Shown: piece after piece, positions 9,390-17,991 of the stretch
Layout of the letters: each line of letters opens with the position of its first letter
How positions within the stretch are numbered: position 1 is the stretch's first letter
From: JAGXQV01 sp964505475
Lineage (GTDB): Bacteria; Pseudomonadota; Gammaproteobacteria; Burkholderiales; Sulfuricellaceae
DNA length: 61,084 nt
Direction of reading: 5' to 3'
NCBI GenBank assembly: GCA_964505475.1
Contig: CAZDIJ010000010.1
Location: forward strand, 1 to 61,084
The notes under the pieces: model-generated
Seen by the model: the letters and a program-made list of their open reading frames with translations, nothing else
Told to the model about the DNA's origin: nothing
The model's database searches: none
Translations under genes and position numbers: made by a program

Positions 9390-11280
9390 CGTGCGCCCCC
9401 CGGGCAAGCTTGCCCGCCCGCTTCAGATGCACCAGCAGCACTGAGATTGCCGCCGGCGTAATGCCCGTCATCCGCGCCGCCTGGCCTAATGTTTGCGGCC
9501 TGTGCTGGTTCAATCGTTGCTGAACCTCGATCGACAAGCCTTTAACATCGCGGTAGTCGATATCTTCCGGCATCGGCAGCGTTTCATGATGCTGGTGGCG
9601 CTCGATTTCATCCCGCTGCCGGCTTATGTACCCTTGGTATTTCGCCTGTATCTCGACCTGTTCGGCCACCTGGCCGTCGCTTACCCCCTCTCCCGCGCCA
9701 GGGAGCGTCATCAAACTTCGGTATGTCACCTCCGGGCGCCGCAACAAATCGAGTAGCGTATGCTCGCGCTCGATATTTTTTCCCAGCACTCTTATCGCCT
9801 CTTCCGCCGCCAGCAGTTTGGGGTTGACCCAAGTGCTTTTCAGTCTTTCCTGTTCCCGCGCCACCGCTTCGCGCTTCTCGGAGAATAGCCGCCAGCGGGC
9901 GCCGCCGACCACCCCGAGTTTCCAGCCTTCTTCCGTCAACCGCAAATCGGCGTTGTCTTCGCGCAGTTGCAGACGATATTCGGCGCGGCTGGTAAACATC
10001 CGGTAAGGTTCGGTCACCCCGCGCGTAATCAGATCATCGACCATCACCCCGAGATAGGCTTCCGACCGCGATGGGCACCATGCGCCTTTCTCCGCCGAAG
10101 CGAGAGCGGCGTTGATGCCCGCCAGCAACCCCTGCGCCGCCGCCTCTTCGTAACCGGTCGTGCCATTGATTTGCCCGGCAAAGAACAAGGCGTCAATCGC
10201 CTTGGTTTCAAACGAGTTTTTCAAGCCGCGCGGATCATAATAATCATACTCGATGGCATATCCGGGGCGGGTAATGTGCGCATGCTCGAAGCCCTTGATG
10301 GAGCGAACCAGCGCCAACTGAACATCGAACGGCAAGCTGGTGGATATCCCGTTCGGATAGATTTCATGGGTGGACAATCCTTCCGGCTCGACGAAAATCT
10401 GATGCGAATCCTTCGCCGCGAAACGGGTAATTTTGTCCTCGATGGAAGGGCAATAGCGCGGCCCCACCCCTTCGATCACCCCAGTATATAGGGGAGAACG
10501 ATCCAGACCGCCGCGAATGATGTCGTGCGTCAGGACGTTGGTCGAGGTAATCCAGCACGAGACTTGGCGGGGGTGCTGTTCCGCGCTGCCCATGTAGGAA
10601 AACACTGGGGCGGGGTCGTCTCCAGGCTGTTCGGTCATGACCGAATAATCCAGGGTGCGCCCGTCGATTCTTGGCGGCGTCCCGGTTTTCAGCCGGCCCG
10701 CCGGCAAGCCGAGTTCGCGTAGCCGTTGCGCCAACCTGATGGACGGCGGATCTCCCATCCGGCCGGCCTGATAGCTGGATTGCCCGACATGCACCAAGCC
10801 GCTCAGAAACGTCCCGGCCGTCAATACGATGGCGCGCCCCGAGAATTTTAACCCCAGTTGGGTCTGCACACCGGTGGCGCGGCCGTTTTCGACGATGACG
10901 TCGTCGACCGCCTGCTGGAAAAGAGTAAGGTTTTCCTGCGTTTCCAGGCGCCGCCGGATGGCTTGTTTGTAAAGCGCGCGATCCGCCTGGGCGCGGGTGG
11001 CGCGCACCGCTGGTCCCTTGCTGGCGTTCAGCGTCCTGAATTGGATGCCCCCTTCATCGGTGGCGGCCGCCATGGCTCCGTCCATGGCGTCGACTTCTTT
11101 CACCAGATGGCCCTTGCCGATACCCCCGATTGCGGGATTGCAGGACATTTGTCCGAGAGTCTCGATATTATGGGTCAGGAGCAGCGTTTTTCTGCCCATG
11201 CGCACCGCGGCCAGCGCCGCCTCGGTGCCCGCATGACCCCCACCGACCACGATTACGTCGAATTGCACAGGATGAAGCAT
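9376..11280 (-). CDS. mnmG: tRNA-U34 carboxymethylaminomethyl modification enzyme MnmG
   Basis: FAD-binding partner of MnmE that modifies U34 of tRNAs. The N-terminal dinucleotide-binding fold VVGGGHAGTEAALAA, the CNPAIGGIGKGHLVKEVDA signature near residue 47 and the C-terminal helical tRNA-binding domain (MPEDIDY near residue 575) are present. It is 634 residues long. A parS site lies 70 bases upstream of its ATG. Confidence 0.97.
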   Translation of the reverse strand: MLHPVQFDVIVVGGGHAGTEAALAAVRMGRKTLLLTHNIETLGQMSCNPAIGGIGKGHLVKEVDAMDGAMAAATDEGGIQFRTLNASKGPAVRATRAQADRALYKQAIRRRLETQENLTLFQQAVDDVIVENGRATGVQTQLGLKFSGRAIVLTAGTFLSGLVHVGQSSYQAGRMGDPPSIRLAQRLRELGLPAGRLKTGTPPRIDGRTLDYSVMTEQPGDDPAPVFSYMGSAEQHPRQVSCWITSTNVLTHDIIRGGLDRSPLYTGVIEGVGPRYCPSIEDKITRFAAKDSHQIFVEPEGLSTHEIYPNGISTSLPFDVQLALVRSIKGFEHAHITRPGYAIEYDYYDPRGLKNSFETKAIDALFFAGQINGTTGYEEAAAQGLLAGINAALASAEKGAWCPSRSEAYLGVMVDDLITRGVTEPYRMFTSRAEYRLQLREDNADLRLTEEGWKLGVVGGARWRLFSEKREAVAREQERLKSTWVNPKLLAAEEAIRVLGKNIEREHTLLDLLRRPEVTYRSLMTLPGAGEGVSDGQVAEQVEIQAKYQGYISRQRDEIERHQHHETLPMPEDIDYRDVKGLSIEVQQRLNQHRPQTLGQAARMTGITPAAISVLLVHLKRAGKLARGAHDAGR

Positions 11281-11350
11281 GAAGGTTCGGACTGAGAATA
11301 GAGCGGCAATGATACCTTATGCGGCATCAAAGCCAAACAACGGGGGAAAT

Positions 11351-11366
11351 TGTTTCACGTGAAACG
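11351..11366. promoter_or_regulatory. parS centromere site 1
   Basis: TGTTTCACGTGAAACG: the 14-base core GTTTCACGTGAAAC is a perfect palindrome, and 15 of 16 bases match the general parS consensus. It sits between mnmE and mnmG. Its reverse complement is identical to the second site at 17965-17980. Confidence 0.93.
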
Positions 11367-11390
11367 TCCACGGCTTTCCTGCCACAACCG

Positions 11391-12728
11391 CTACTTGCCG
11401 ATGCAGAAACGTGAAAAAATTTCCCCGAGCAGATCGTCCGGCGTAAATTCGCCGGTTATTGTGGAAAGCGCCTCCTGCGCCTGGCGCAGCTCCTCGGCAA
11501 ATAGCTCGGCCTGGCCAAGGCTTTCCTTGGCCGCCGCCAAACAAGTCTGGGCAGCCCGCAAAGCGCCGAGATGCCTTTCGCGCGCCAGGAAAACACCCTC
11601 GCCGACATGATGCCAGCCGACGACGTCAAGCAGGTGCCGGCGCAGCAAATCAAGCCCTTCCCCCGTTTTTGCGGAAAGATATATGTCTGCGCCGGCGGCA
11701 TGCTTTCCGATTCGCGGCAATTGCCGATACTGGTCGATTTTGTTGAAGACCCGGATAAGCGGCAGTGATTCCGGCAATTGCGCAATGATTTTTCGATCTT
11801 CCTCGGTTACTCCCTGAAGCGCGTCGATAATCAGAATCGCCACATTGGCTTGAGCGACCGCCGCCCAGGTGCGTGTTATCCCGATCCGCTCAACTTCGTC
11901 TTGCGTTTCGCGCAAGCCGGCGGTGTCGATGACATGGACGGCCACTCCCTCGATTTCGATATGTTGGCGTATGGCATCGCGCGTGGTGCCCGCAATCGGG
12001 GTGACAATCGCCACCTCCTCGCCGGCCAGCCGGTTCAGCAAGCTGGATTTGCCCACATTCGGCTGGCCGATCAATACAATGTGCATCCCGTCGCGCAACA
12101 GGCTTCCCTGGCGGGCGTTGTCGAAAACCCGATCCAGTTGGCCGCTGATGAGATCCAATCTTCCATGGGCATCGCTGCTTTCGAGAAAATCGACTTCTTC
12201 GTCGGGAAAATCCAGAGAGGCTTCAACCAGCATGCGCAGGTCGATTAATTGGTCGACTAGTTGATGGATCGCCTTGGAAAAATCCCCTCTGAGCGATCTG
12301 GCCGCACTTTTCGCGGCCTCGCTGGAGGACGCTTCGATTAAATCGGCCACGCTCTCGGCTTGCGCCAAGTCGATTTTGTCATTGAGAAAGGCGCGCCGCG
12401 TAAATTCCCCCGGATCGGCCAGCCGCGCGCCCAGGTCAAGGCAACGCCGCAGAAGCAATTGCATGACGACCGGCCCGCCGTGCCCCTGAAGCTCGACGAC
12501 ATCCTCGCCAGTAAAGGAATGTGGCGCTGGATAGAACAGGGCAATTCCCCGGTCTATCAACTCTCCGCGTTCATCCAGAAAATCGCTCAAAGTCGCCCGC
12601 CGCGGTACTAGCGCCGCCGCCCCGGTTAGCGCTTGTATCCATGGCAGCAAGTTATCCCCGGAAAGGCGAACGACCCCGATGCCGCCCCGGCCGGAAGCCG
12701 TAGCAATTGCCGCAATCGCGTCAGCCAT
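11391..12728 (-). CDS. mnmE: tRNA-modifying GTPase MnmE
   Basis: GTPase that works with MnmG on U34 of tRNA. The N-terminal formyl-THF-binding domain begins MADAIAAIATASGRGGIGVV. The inserted G domain has GQPNVGKSS (G1), DTAG (G3) and NKID (G4), and the protein ends in the obligatory CIGK. The ATG at 12728 was chosen over an upstream in-frame start because it matches the family N-terminus; it overlaps the end of yidC by 8 bases. Confidence 0.96.
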   Translation of the reverse strand: MADAIAAIATASGRGGIGVVRLSGDNLLPWIQALTGAAALVPRRATLSDFLDERGELIDRGIALFYPAPHSFTGEDVVELQGHGGPVVMQLLLRRCLDLGARLADPGEFTRRAFLNDKIDLAQAESVADLIEASSSEAAKSAARSLRGDFSKAIHQLVDQLIDLRMLVEASLDFPDEEVDFLESSDAHGRLDLISGQLDRVFDNARQGSLLRDGMHIVLIGQPNVGKSSLLNRLAGEEVAIVTPIAGTTRDAIRQHIEIEGVAVHVIDTAGLRETQDEVERIGITRTWAAVAQANVAILIIDALQGVTEEDRKIIAQLPESLPLIRVFNKIDQYRQLPRIGKHAAGADIYLSAKTGEGLDLLRRHLLDVVGWHHVGEGVFLARERHLGALRAAQTCLAAAKESLGQAELFAEELRQAQEALSTITGEFTPDDLLGEIFSRFCIGK

Positions 12729-14367
12729 GCCCCTTGGCCGATTTTGCGAGTTCGAAGCTGCGCGTGATCTGCCATTGCTGAGCAATGGAAAGCACGTTGT
12801 TTACGACCCAGTAAAGCACCAAGCCGGCAGGAAAGAAGAAAAAGAAAATACTGAATACGATGGGCATCATCGCCATGACCTTGGCCTGGATGGGGTCCGG
12901 CGGCGTCGGATTGAGCTTGGTCTGAACGATCATGGTAATGCCCATGATGATAGGCAAGACAAAGTAGGGATCCGGCGCCGACAAGTCTTGAATCCACGCC
13001 ACGAAAGGCGCTTGGCGCATTTCCACGCTATAGAGCAGCACCCAGTATAGCGCGATGAATACCGGCATCTGGACGATTACCGGCAAACAGCCTCCCAATG
13101 GATTGATTTTTTCGGTTTTGTATAGCTCCATCATGGCTTGGTGCAGGCGTTGCCGGTCGTTGCCGTATTGCTCCTTGAGCTTTTGCAGCTTGGGCGAAAC
13201 CACCCGCATCGCGGCCATGGAACGGTAACTTTTCGCCGACAGGGGATAAAAACCCAGCTTGATAAGAATGGTCAGCAGAATAATGGCGACCCCCCAATTC
13301 TGCACCACTTTATAGATCAACTGAATGATCCAGAACAACGGAGCGGCAATCACCGTCAGCATGCCGTAATCGACAACCAGATCCAGCCCGGGCGCCAGTT
13401 TGCTGATGGTGTCCTGTTCTTGCGGACCGGCATACAGTGACATTTTCGTGTTTTTCTTGGCGCCGGGTTCAACCGTGCCCACGGGAACAATAACGCCGGC
13501 CGCGAAAAATTTACCGACCTTTTTTGTGTAGAACTCACGCGCCTCGTTCTCCGCCGGCAACCAAGCGCTGAAAAAATAATGCTGGAGAATGGCAATCCAG
13601 CCATCGTTGCTTTGCTTGGGATATTTTTCCTTGCCTTTTTCGATATCGGAAAAATCCACTTTCTGAAACTTTTCCTTATCGGTGTATACCGCCGGCCCCG
13701 TATAAGTGCTGACGAATGCCGGATCGCCCGCGGGCGCCTTGTCGTCGCGCAGCCACTGGTAATAGGCGTGCGGCGTTATCGGGGCGGGCGTATTGTTGAT
13801 GATTTCATGGGCGATCTCGATTAAATAACTGCCCTTATGAAAAATATAACTTTTTTCCACGGAGAGGCCGTTCTCGCCGGCCCAGACCAACTTAACCTGA
13901 ACCTGTTTTTCATTTTCCCCGATCTGGTAAGACGCCGCTTGCGCGTTATAGGAGGATTTGTGGTTGGGCAAGCCGCTTCCGATCAAGCCGGATTGGGCGA
14001 TGTACATGCGCTGCCCTTTATCCTCGTACAAAATAAATGGCTTGGTTTTATCTTCCGCATCATGGTGTTTCACCATCTCCAACGAACGAATGTCGCCGCC
14101 CATGGTATCAATTTCCGCCCGGTAAACATCCGTGCGGACATTGATCTTGGTGCCACTTTGTATGGTTTCCGCCTGGCTTTCGGCGACGGTAACCGAACCG
14201 CCATCCAATCCCGGCGAAGGCAGCGGAGTCGGTGAAACGGATTGCGCGGCCGGGGCGCTGGATTGCTGATCCGGCTTGGTGGGATACTGTTCTTTTTGCC
14301 AGGAATCCCAGAGAAGCAAAATGGAAAATGAAAGTATTACAAAAAATATCAGACGTTGATTATCCAT
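12721..14367 (-). CDS. yidC: Membrane protein insertase YidC
   Basis: Inner-membrane insertase for Sec-dependent and Sec-independent proteins, including F0 subunit c. The 548-residue Gram-negative form has an N-terminal membrane helix (residues 5-22), a large periplasmic beta domain (about 60-340) and five C-terminal helices with the GGCLPVIVQMPVFIALYWVL segment. It lies between yidD and mnmE as usual. Confidence 0.97.
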   Translation of the reverse strand: MDNQRLIFFVILSFSILLLWDSWQKEQYPTKPDQQSSAPAAQSVSPTPLPSPGLDGGSVTVAESQAETIQSGTKINVRTDVYRAEIDTMGGDIRSLEMVKHHDAEDKTKPFILYEDKGQRMYIAQSGLIGSGLPNHKSSYNAQAASYQIGENEKQVQVKLVWAGENGLSVEKSYIFHKGSYLIEIAHEIINNTPAPITPHAYYQWLRDDKAPAGDPAFVSTYTGPAVYTDKEKFQKVDFSDIEKGKEKYPKQSNDGWIAILQHYFFSAWLPAENEAREFYTKKVGKFFAAGVIVPVGTVEPGAKKNTKMSLYAGPQEQDTISKLAPGLDLVVDYGMLTVIAAPLFWIIQLIYKVVQNWGVAIILLTILIKLGFYPLSAKSYRSMAAMRVVSPKLQKLKEQYGNDRQRLHQAMMELYKTEKINPLGGCLPVIVQMPVFIALYWVLLYSVEMRQAPFVAWIQDLSAPDPYFVLPIIMGITMIVQTKLNPTPPDPIQAKVMAMMPIVFSIFFFFFPAGLVLYWVVNNVLSIAQQWQITRSFELAKSAKGHG

Positions 14368-14384
14368 TAATGCCTCAAATAATT

Positions 14385-14594
14385 TTAGGGAAGCGGATCA
14401 TAACCGCCACGATGCCACGGATGGCAACGGCAGACCCTTTTAACGCCCAGCCAAAGCCCCTTCACGGCGCCATATCTGGAAACTGCTTCGGCAGCATACT
14501 CGGAGCACGATGGCGTAAACCGGCAGTTCGTCCCGAGCATGGGGCTAACCGCGTAACGGTATCCATTGATAATCCAAATCAAAATGCGGGACAT
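14385..14594 (-). CDS. yidD: Membrane protein insertion efficiency factor YidD
   Basis: Small membrane-associated protein (69 residues from the chosen ATG) that aids YidC-dependent insertion. The signature GTNCRFTPSCSEYAAEAVSRYG and the CRCHPWHRGGYDPLP tail are clear. The start at 14594 fits the family length and leaves 13 bases after rnpA; a longer frame to 14666 would overlap rnpA and is not supported by the family. Confidence 0.94.
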   Translation of the reverse strand: MSRILIWIINGYRYAVSPMLGTNCRFTPSCSEYAAEAVSRYGAVKGLWLGVKRVCRCHPWHRGGYDPLP

Positions 14595-14607
14595 TTGCCT
14601 TTTCCGT

Positions 14608-14991
14608 TCAGGATGACCGGGGCAGCCTTGATAATAGTGTATCGAATTCGGCAACCGCGTTTTCAAATTGCGCGGAGGAAAAACCTTTCCTGACCTGAAC
14701 CACCAAATCCATACCTGAAAGCTGTTTCTGCCTGACCCGAAACAATTCCCGGATCACCCGCTTGCAATAATTCCGCCTTACGGCATCTCGAATAATTTTT
14801 TTACTGACGATTACCGCCAACCTGGCGGTCTGTGACGTATTGGCCTTAACGAGAAAGCTTAAATATTCCGCGTTAATCCTGTGCTTAAAATTGAAAACGG
14901 ATGAAATCTCATCCGTTTTCAATTTCCGGTTTTTTGGAAATGCGTTGGCATTGAACAATGCTATTGCATTGGTTCTATGATCTTCAAACAC
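14608..14991 (-). CDS. rnpA: Ribonuclease P protein component
   Basis: Protein subunit of RNase P, which matures the 5' ends of tRNAs. The family features FPKNRKLKTDEISSVF, a basic central region and the RNR-like segment KKIIRDAVRRNYCKRVIRE (about residues 72-90) are seen. The frame opens with GTG at 14991, inside the last codons of rpmH (8-base overlap). A TTG at 14958 is another possible start, because family proteins usually begin close to the FPKNRKL segment. Confidence 0.92.
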   Translation of the reverse strand: MFEDHRTNAIALFNANAFPKNRKLKTDEISSVFNFKHRINAEYLSFLVKANTSQTARLAVIVSKKIIRDAVRRNYCKRVIRELFRVRQKQLSGMDLVVQVRKGFSSAQFENAVAEFDTLLSRLPRSS

Positions 14992-15118
14992 TCAGTTTGG
15001 CACGACCCTTGGCCCGTTTCGCATTCAAAATACTGCGGCCGCTACGGCTGCGCATTCTGACGAGAAACCCATGAGTCCGCTTGCGTTTGACCACGGAAGG
15101 TTGATATGTCCTTTTCAT
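14984..15118 (-). CDS. rpmH: 50S ribosomal protein L34
   Basis: The reading frame translates to a 44-residue highly basic protein beginning MKRTYQPSVVKRKRTHGF and ending GRAKLSV, a textbook L34. It is first in the rpmH-rnpA-yidD-yidC-mnmE order and divergent from dnaA. A strong sigma70-like promoter is visible 40 bases upstream. Confidence 0.97.
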   Translation of the reverse strand: MKRTYQPSVVKRKRTHGFLVRMRSRSGRSILNAKRAKGRAKLSV

Positions 15119-15320
15119 TAGTTACTCCAAGAGCAGAATTGATCTATAAAACCTACTATTAGACTTCAACACTATCAGAACTGTCAATAGGTACTGAATA
15201 AACAAACCTCTAAATCCTGTGGATAAGTTTATGCAAAACCGTTACACTTAAAGCCATCGAAAACCTGCTACAACCATTAATAATCATTATAAAATAACCA
15301 ATTACCGTAAACATCACCTA
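15119..15320. other. rpmH-dnaA intergenic region with one perfect DnaA box
   Basis: AT-rich divergent region. TGTGGATAA at 15218-15226 is a perfect DnaA box (complement TTATCCACA). The 12-mer AGCCATCGAAAA at 15252-15263 recurs after dnaA at 16691. This may be part of oriC or a DnaA autoregulatory site; only one perfect box was found here. Confidence 0.55.
15158..15187 (-). promoter_or_regulatory. Sigma70-type promoter of rpmH
   Basis: Minus-strand -35 TTGACA (15182-15187), 18-base spacer, -10 TCTAAT (15158-15163). It points into rpmH and probably serves the rpmH-rnpA-yidD cluster. Confidence 0.65.
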
Positions 15321-16661
15321 ATGAAACTCTTTTGGCAAGATTGCCTAGATCAATTCAAGCAAGAACTTTCATCCCAGCAATTCAATACCTGGATACGCCC
15401 TATCCAATTTGAATCGACGAATGACTCCATACGATTGATAGCCCCCAATCGTTTTGTCCAGCAGTGGGTAAAAGAAAAATTTCTAGCTCGCATCGAACAA
15501 TTGGCCGAAAAATATTTCCCCGTCCCGGTAAAAATCACTCTCGAAATTCCCGGGCCAACGACACCGGCAAAAGTATCGAACCCTGTCGATGAATCTCAAC
15601 CCTTAATCGAATCCGCCAAAAGAAAAAAACCCGCTACCGATAGCTCAAGGCTGAATCCCTTATTTACATTCGAGAATTTCGTCGCGGGCAAGGCAAATCA
15701 ACTCGCCCGCGCGGCCGCATTGCAAATTGCCGAAAACCCTGGCACCGCTTACAACCCATTATTTATTTACGGCGGCGTTGGGCTAGGAAAAACACATATG
15801 ATTCAAGCTATTGGCAATCTAGTCAAAGAGCAGGACCATAAGGCGAAAATCAGTTACTTACATGCCGAGCGTTATGTTTCGGATGTCGTGCACGCTTACC
15901 GGCATAAGTCATTCGATGAATTTAAACGTTATTATCATTCATTGGATTTGTTGCTGATCGACGACATCCAGTTTTTTTCCGGCAAAACCCGGACGCAGGA
16001 AGAATTTTTCTATGCGTTCAATGCACTGATCGAATCCCACAAACAGGTGATTATTACCTGCGACACGGTACCCAAGAAAATCTCCGGCATGGAGGATCGG
16101 CTGACTTCCCGATTCGGCTGGGGCTTGACCGTCGAAATAGAACCCCCTGAACTTGAAATGCGCGTAGCCATTCTCTTGAAAAAAGCTGCTGCCGAAAAAA
16201 TCAACTTAAGTTCGGAAGTCGCCTTTTTCATCGCCAAACAAATTCGCTCCAACGTCCGCGAACTCGAGGGCGCCCTAAAAAGGGTTATTGCCTACTCCCT
16301 GTTTACCGGAAATCCCATCACTATAGACTTGGCCAAGGACGCATTGAAAGATATCCTGGCCGTTCAAAATCGTCAGATTTCCCTTGAAAATATTCAAAAA
16401 ACGGTTGCCGATTACTACAAAATAAAAGTAGCCGACATGTTTTCTAAAAAACGCACGCGCAACATAGCCAGACCACGCCAAATTGCAATGATGCTGACCA
16501 AGGAACTTACCCAGCTCAGCTATCCCGACATCGGCGAGGCCTTCGGCGGAAGAGATCATACAACCGTCATCCATGCGGTCCGCACCATTACGGAATTGAA
16601 AATGAGCGATATGCAATTGAACCGGGATTTCAGCCTATTGATGCAAATGCTGAAAAATTAA
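15321..16661 (+). CDS. dnaA: Chromosomal replication initiator DnaA
   Basis: AAA+ initiator that melts oriC. The sequence has the N-terminal helicase-loading domain I (MKLFWQDCLDQFKQELSSQQFNTWI), a short linker, the AAA+ domain with Walker A GGVGLGKTHM near residue 151 and Walker B LLLIDDIQFF near 211, and a C-terminal DNA-binding domain with the GGRDHTTVIHA signature. It is 446 residues long. It is AT-richer than most genes here. Confidence 0.98.
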   Translation: MKLFWQDCLDQFKQELSSQQFNTWIRPIQFESTNDSIRLIAPNRFVQQWVKEKFLARIEQLAEKYFPVPVKITLEIPGPTTPAKVSNPVDESQPLIESAKRKKPATDSSRLNPLFTFENFVAGKANQLARAAALQIAENPGTAYNPLFIYGGVGLGKTHMIQAIGNLVKEQDHKAKISYLHAERYVSDVVHAYRHKSFDEFKRYYHSLDLLLIDDIQFFSGKTRTQEEFFYAFNALIESHKQVIITCDTVPKKISGMEDRLTSRFGWGLTVEIEPPELEMRVAILLKKAAAEKINLSSEVAFFIAKQIRSNVRELEGALKRVIAYSLFTGNPITIDLAKDALKDILAVQNRQISLENIQKTVADYYKIKVADMFSKKRTRNIARPRQIAMMLTKELTQLSYPDIGEAFGGRDHTTVIHAVRTITELKMSDMQLNRDFSLLMQMLKN

Positions 16662-16843
16662 TGTATAGATTGGGGATATGATGGATTTACAGCCATCGAA
16701 AAAATATATGCACAAACTATACAGACAGCGCGAGTATACTTACCAACACCCAAAAAATTAACATAACTAATTGAATTTAATTTTAATAAATTAATTATCC
16801 ACAAACTTAACAAACATCTATTAACTATTATTAAGGTTTATAT
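16662..16843. other. dnaA-dnaN intergenic region, candidate oriC
   Basis: Very AT-rich stretch (especially 16741-16843) with a perfect DnaA box TTATCCACA at 16795-16803 and a copy of the 12-mer AGCCATCGAAAA at 16691-16702. Gene polarity changes at dnaA and parS sites flank the area, so the origin is close. A tight cluster of several boxes, as in E. coli oriC, is not obvious. Confidence 0.5.
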
Positions 16844-17959
16844 ATGAAGATAATAGAAATCAGTAGAGAAGCTTTACTGAAACCCCTGCAATCCGTGATC
16901 GGCATAGTGGAGCGCCGCCACACGCTACCGATACTCTCAAATGTTTTGATAGAAAAAAAGCAGGATCAACTGACCTTGATGGCGACCGATCTTGAAATTC
17001 AGATTTCCACAAAAATTCATTATGAAGATTCGGGACAGGAATTCGCCATCACGGTATCGGCTAAAAAGCTTCAGGACATATGCCGTGCCTTCAATGAAGA
17101 CACATTGCTGACCGTAGATAAGGAAGATTCCCGAATCCAGGTCAAAGCGGAAAAAAGCCGTTTTAACCTGCAAACGCTACCGGCGGAGGATTTTCCCAAG
17201 ATAGCCGCCATGGGAGATAACCAGAGCACCATCAAACTTTCCCAGAGCACCTTGAAACTGCTGCTGGATCGGGTTCAATACGCGATGGCTCAACAAGACA
17301 TCCGTTATTACTTGAATGGGCTTTTGTTTATCAGCGAACCGGCCAACATCAAAGTGGTGGCAACGGATGGACACAGACTGGCGTTAATCAATCATTCGAT
17401 AGAACAACAGCCCGACCCCGTCAAGGGACAGGAAGTGATACTACCCCGTAAATCCGTTATCGAATTGAGCAAGCTGCTGAGTGATGGCGATGAAGAAATT
17501 ACCATAGAAATCGGGCAAAACCAGGTTAAATTCTCCTTCTCGAACATTGTCATGATTTCGAAAATCGTGGAAGGAAAATTTCCCGATTACACCAAAGTCG
17601 TCCCAAATAATTATCAAAATCACATAGTTATAAACAGACTTCAACTCTTGCACGCCCTGCAGCGCGTTGCGATCCTCTCCAATGAAAAATTCAGTGGCGT
17701 GCGCATCGTTCTGACCCAGAACAGTCTGCGCATAATTTGCAGCAACAATGAACTCGAAGAAGCTCAGGAAGAGCTGGAAATAAATTACGACGGCATCCCG
17801 TTGGACATCGGATTCAATGTTCGTTATTTATTGGACGTACTAAACAATCTCGACAACGAGGAAATCGTTTGCTCGTTCGGGGATGTCAACAGCAGCGCCC
17901 TGATTACGACTCCAAATAACGACGACTTTAAATACGTCGTTATGCCGATGCGAATTTAA
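16844..17959 (+). CDS. dnaN: DNA polymerase III beta sliding clamp
   Basis: Ring-shaped processivity clamp. The 371-residue protein has three repeated clamp domains and ends with the conserved YVVMPMRI hydrophobic-pocket strand. It lies 182 bases after dnaA and 32 before gyrB in the classic dnaA-dnaN-gyrB order (recF is absent, which is usual for many betaproteobacteria). Confidence 0.97.
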   Translation: MKIIEISREALLKPLQSVIGIVERRHTLPILSNVLIEKKQDQLTLMATDLEIQISTKIHYEDSGQEFAITVSAKKLQDICRAFNEDTLLTVDKEDSRIQVKAEKSRFNLQTLPAEDFPKIAAMGDNQSTIKLSQSTLKLLLDRVQYAMAQQDIRYYLNGLLFISEPANIKVVATDGHRLALINHSIEQQPDPVKGQEVILPRKSVIELSKLLSDGDEEITIEIGQNQVKFSFSNIVMISKIVEGKFPDYTKVVPNNYQNHIVINRLQLLHALQRVAILSNEKFSGVRIVLTQNSLRIICSNNELEEAQEELEINYDGIPLDIGFNVRYLLDVLNNLDNEEIVCSFGDVNSSALITTPNNDDFKYVVMPMRI

Positions 17960-17964
17960 AACTA

Positions 17965-17980
17965 CGTTTCACGTGAAACA
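17965..17980. promoter_or_regulatory. parS centromere site 2
   Basis: CGTTTCACGTGAAACA, with a perfect palindromic core of 14 bases. It lies in the 32-base gap between dnaN and gyrB and is the exact reverse complement of the site at 11351-11366. Confidence 0.93.
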
Positions 17981-17991
17981 AAGATAACCAT

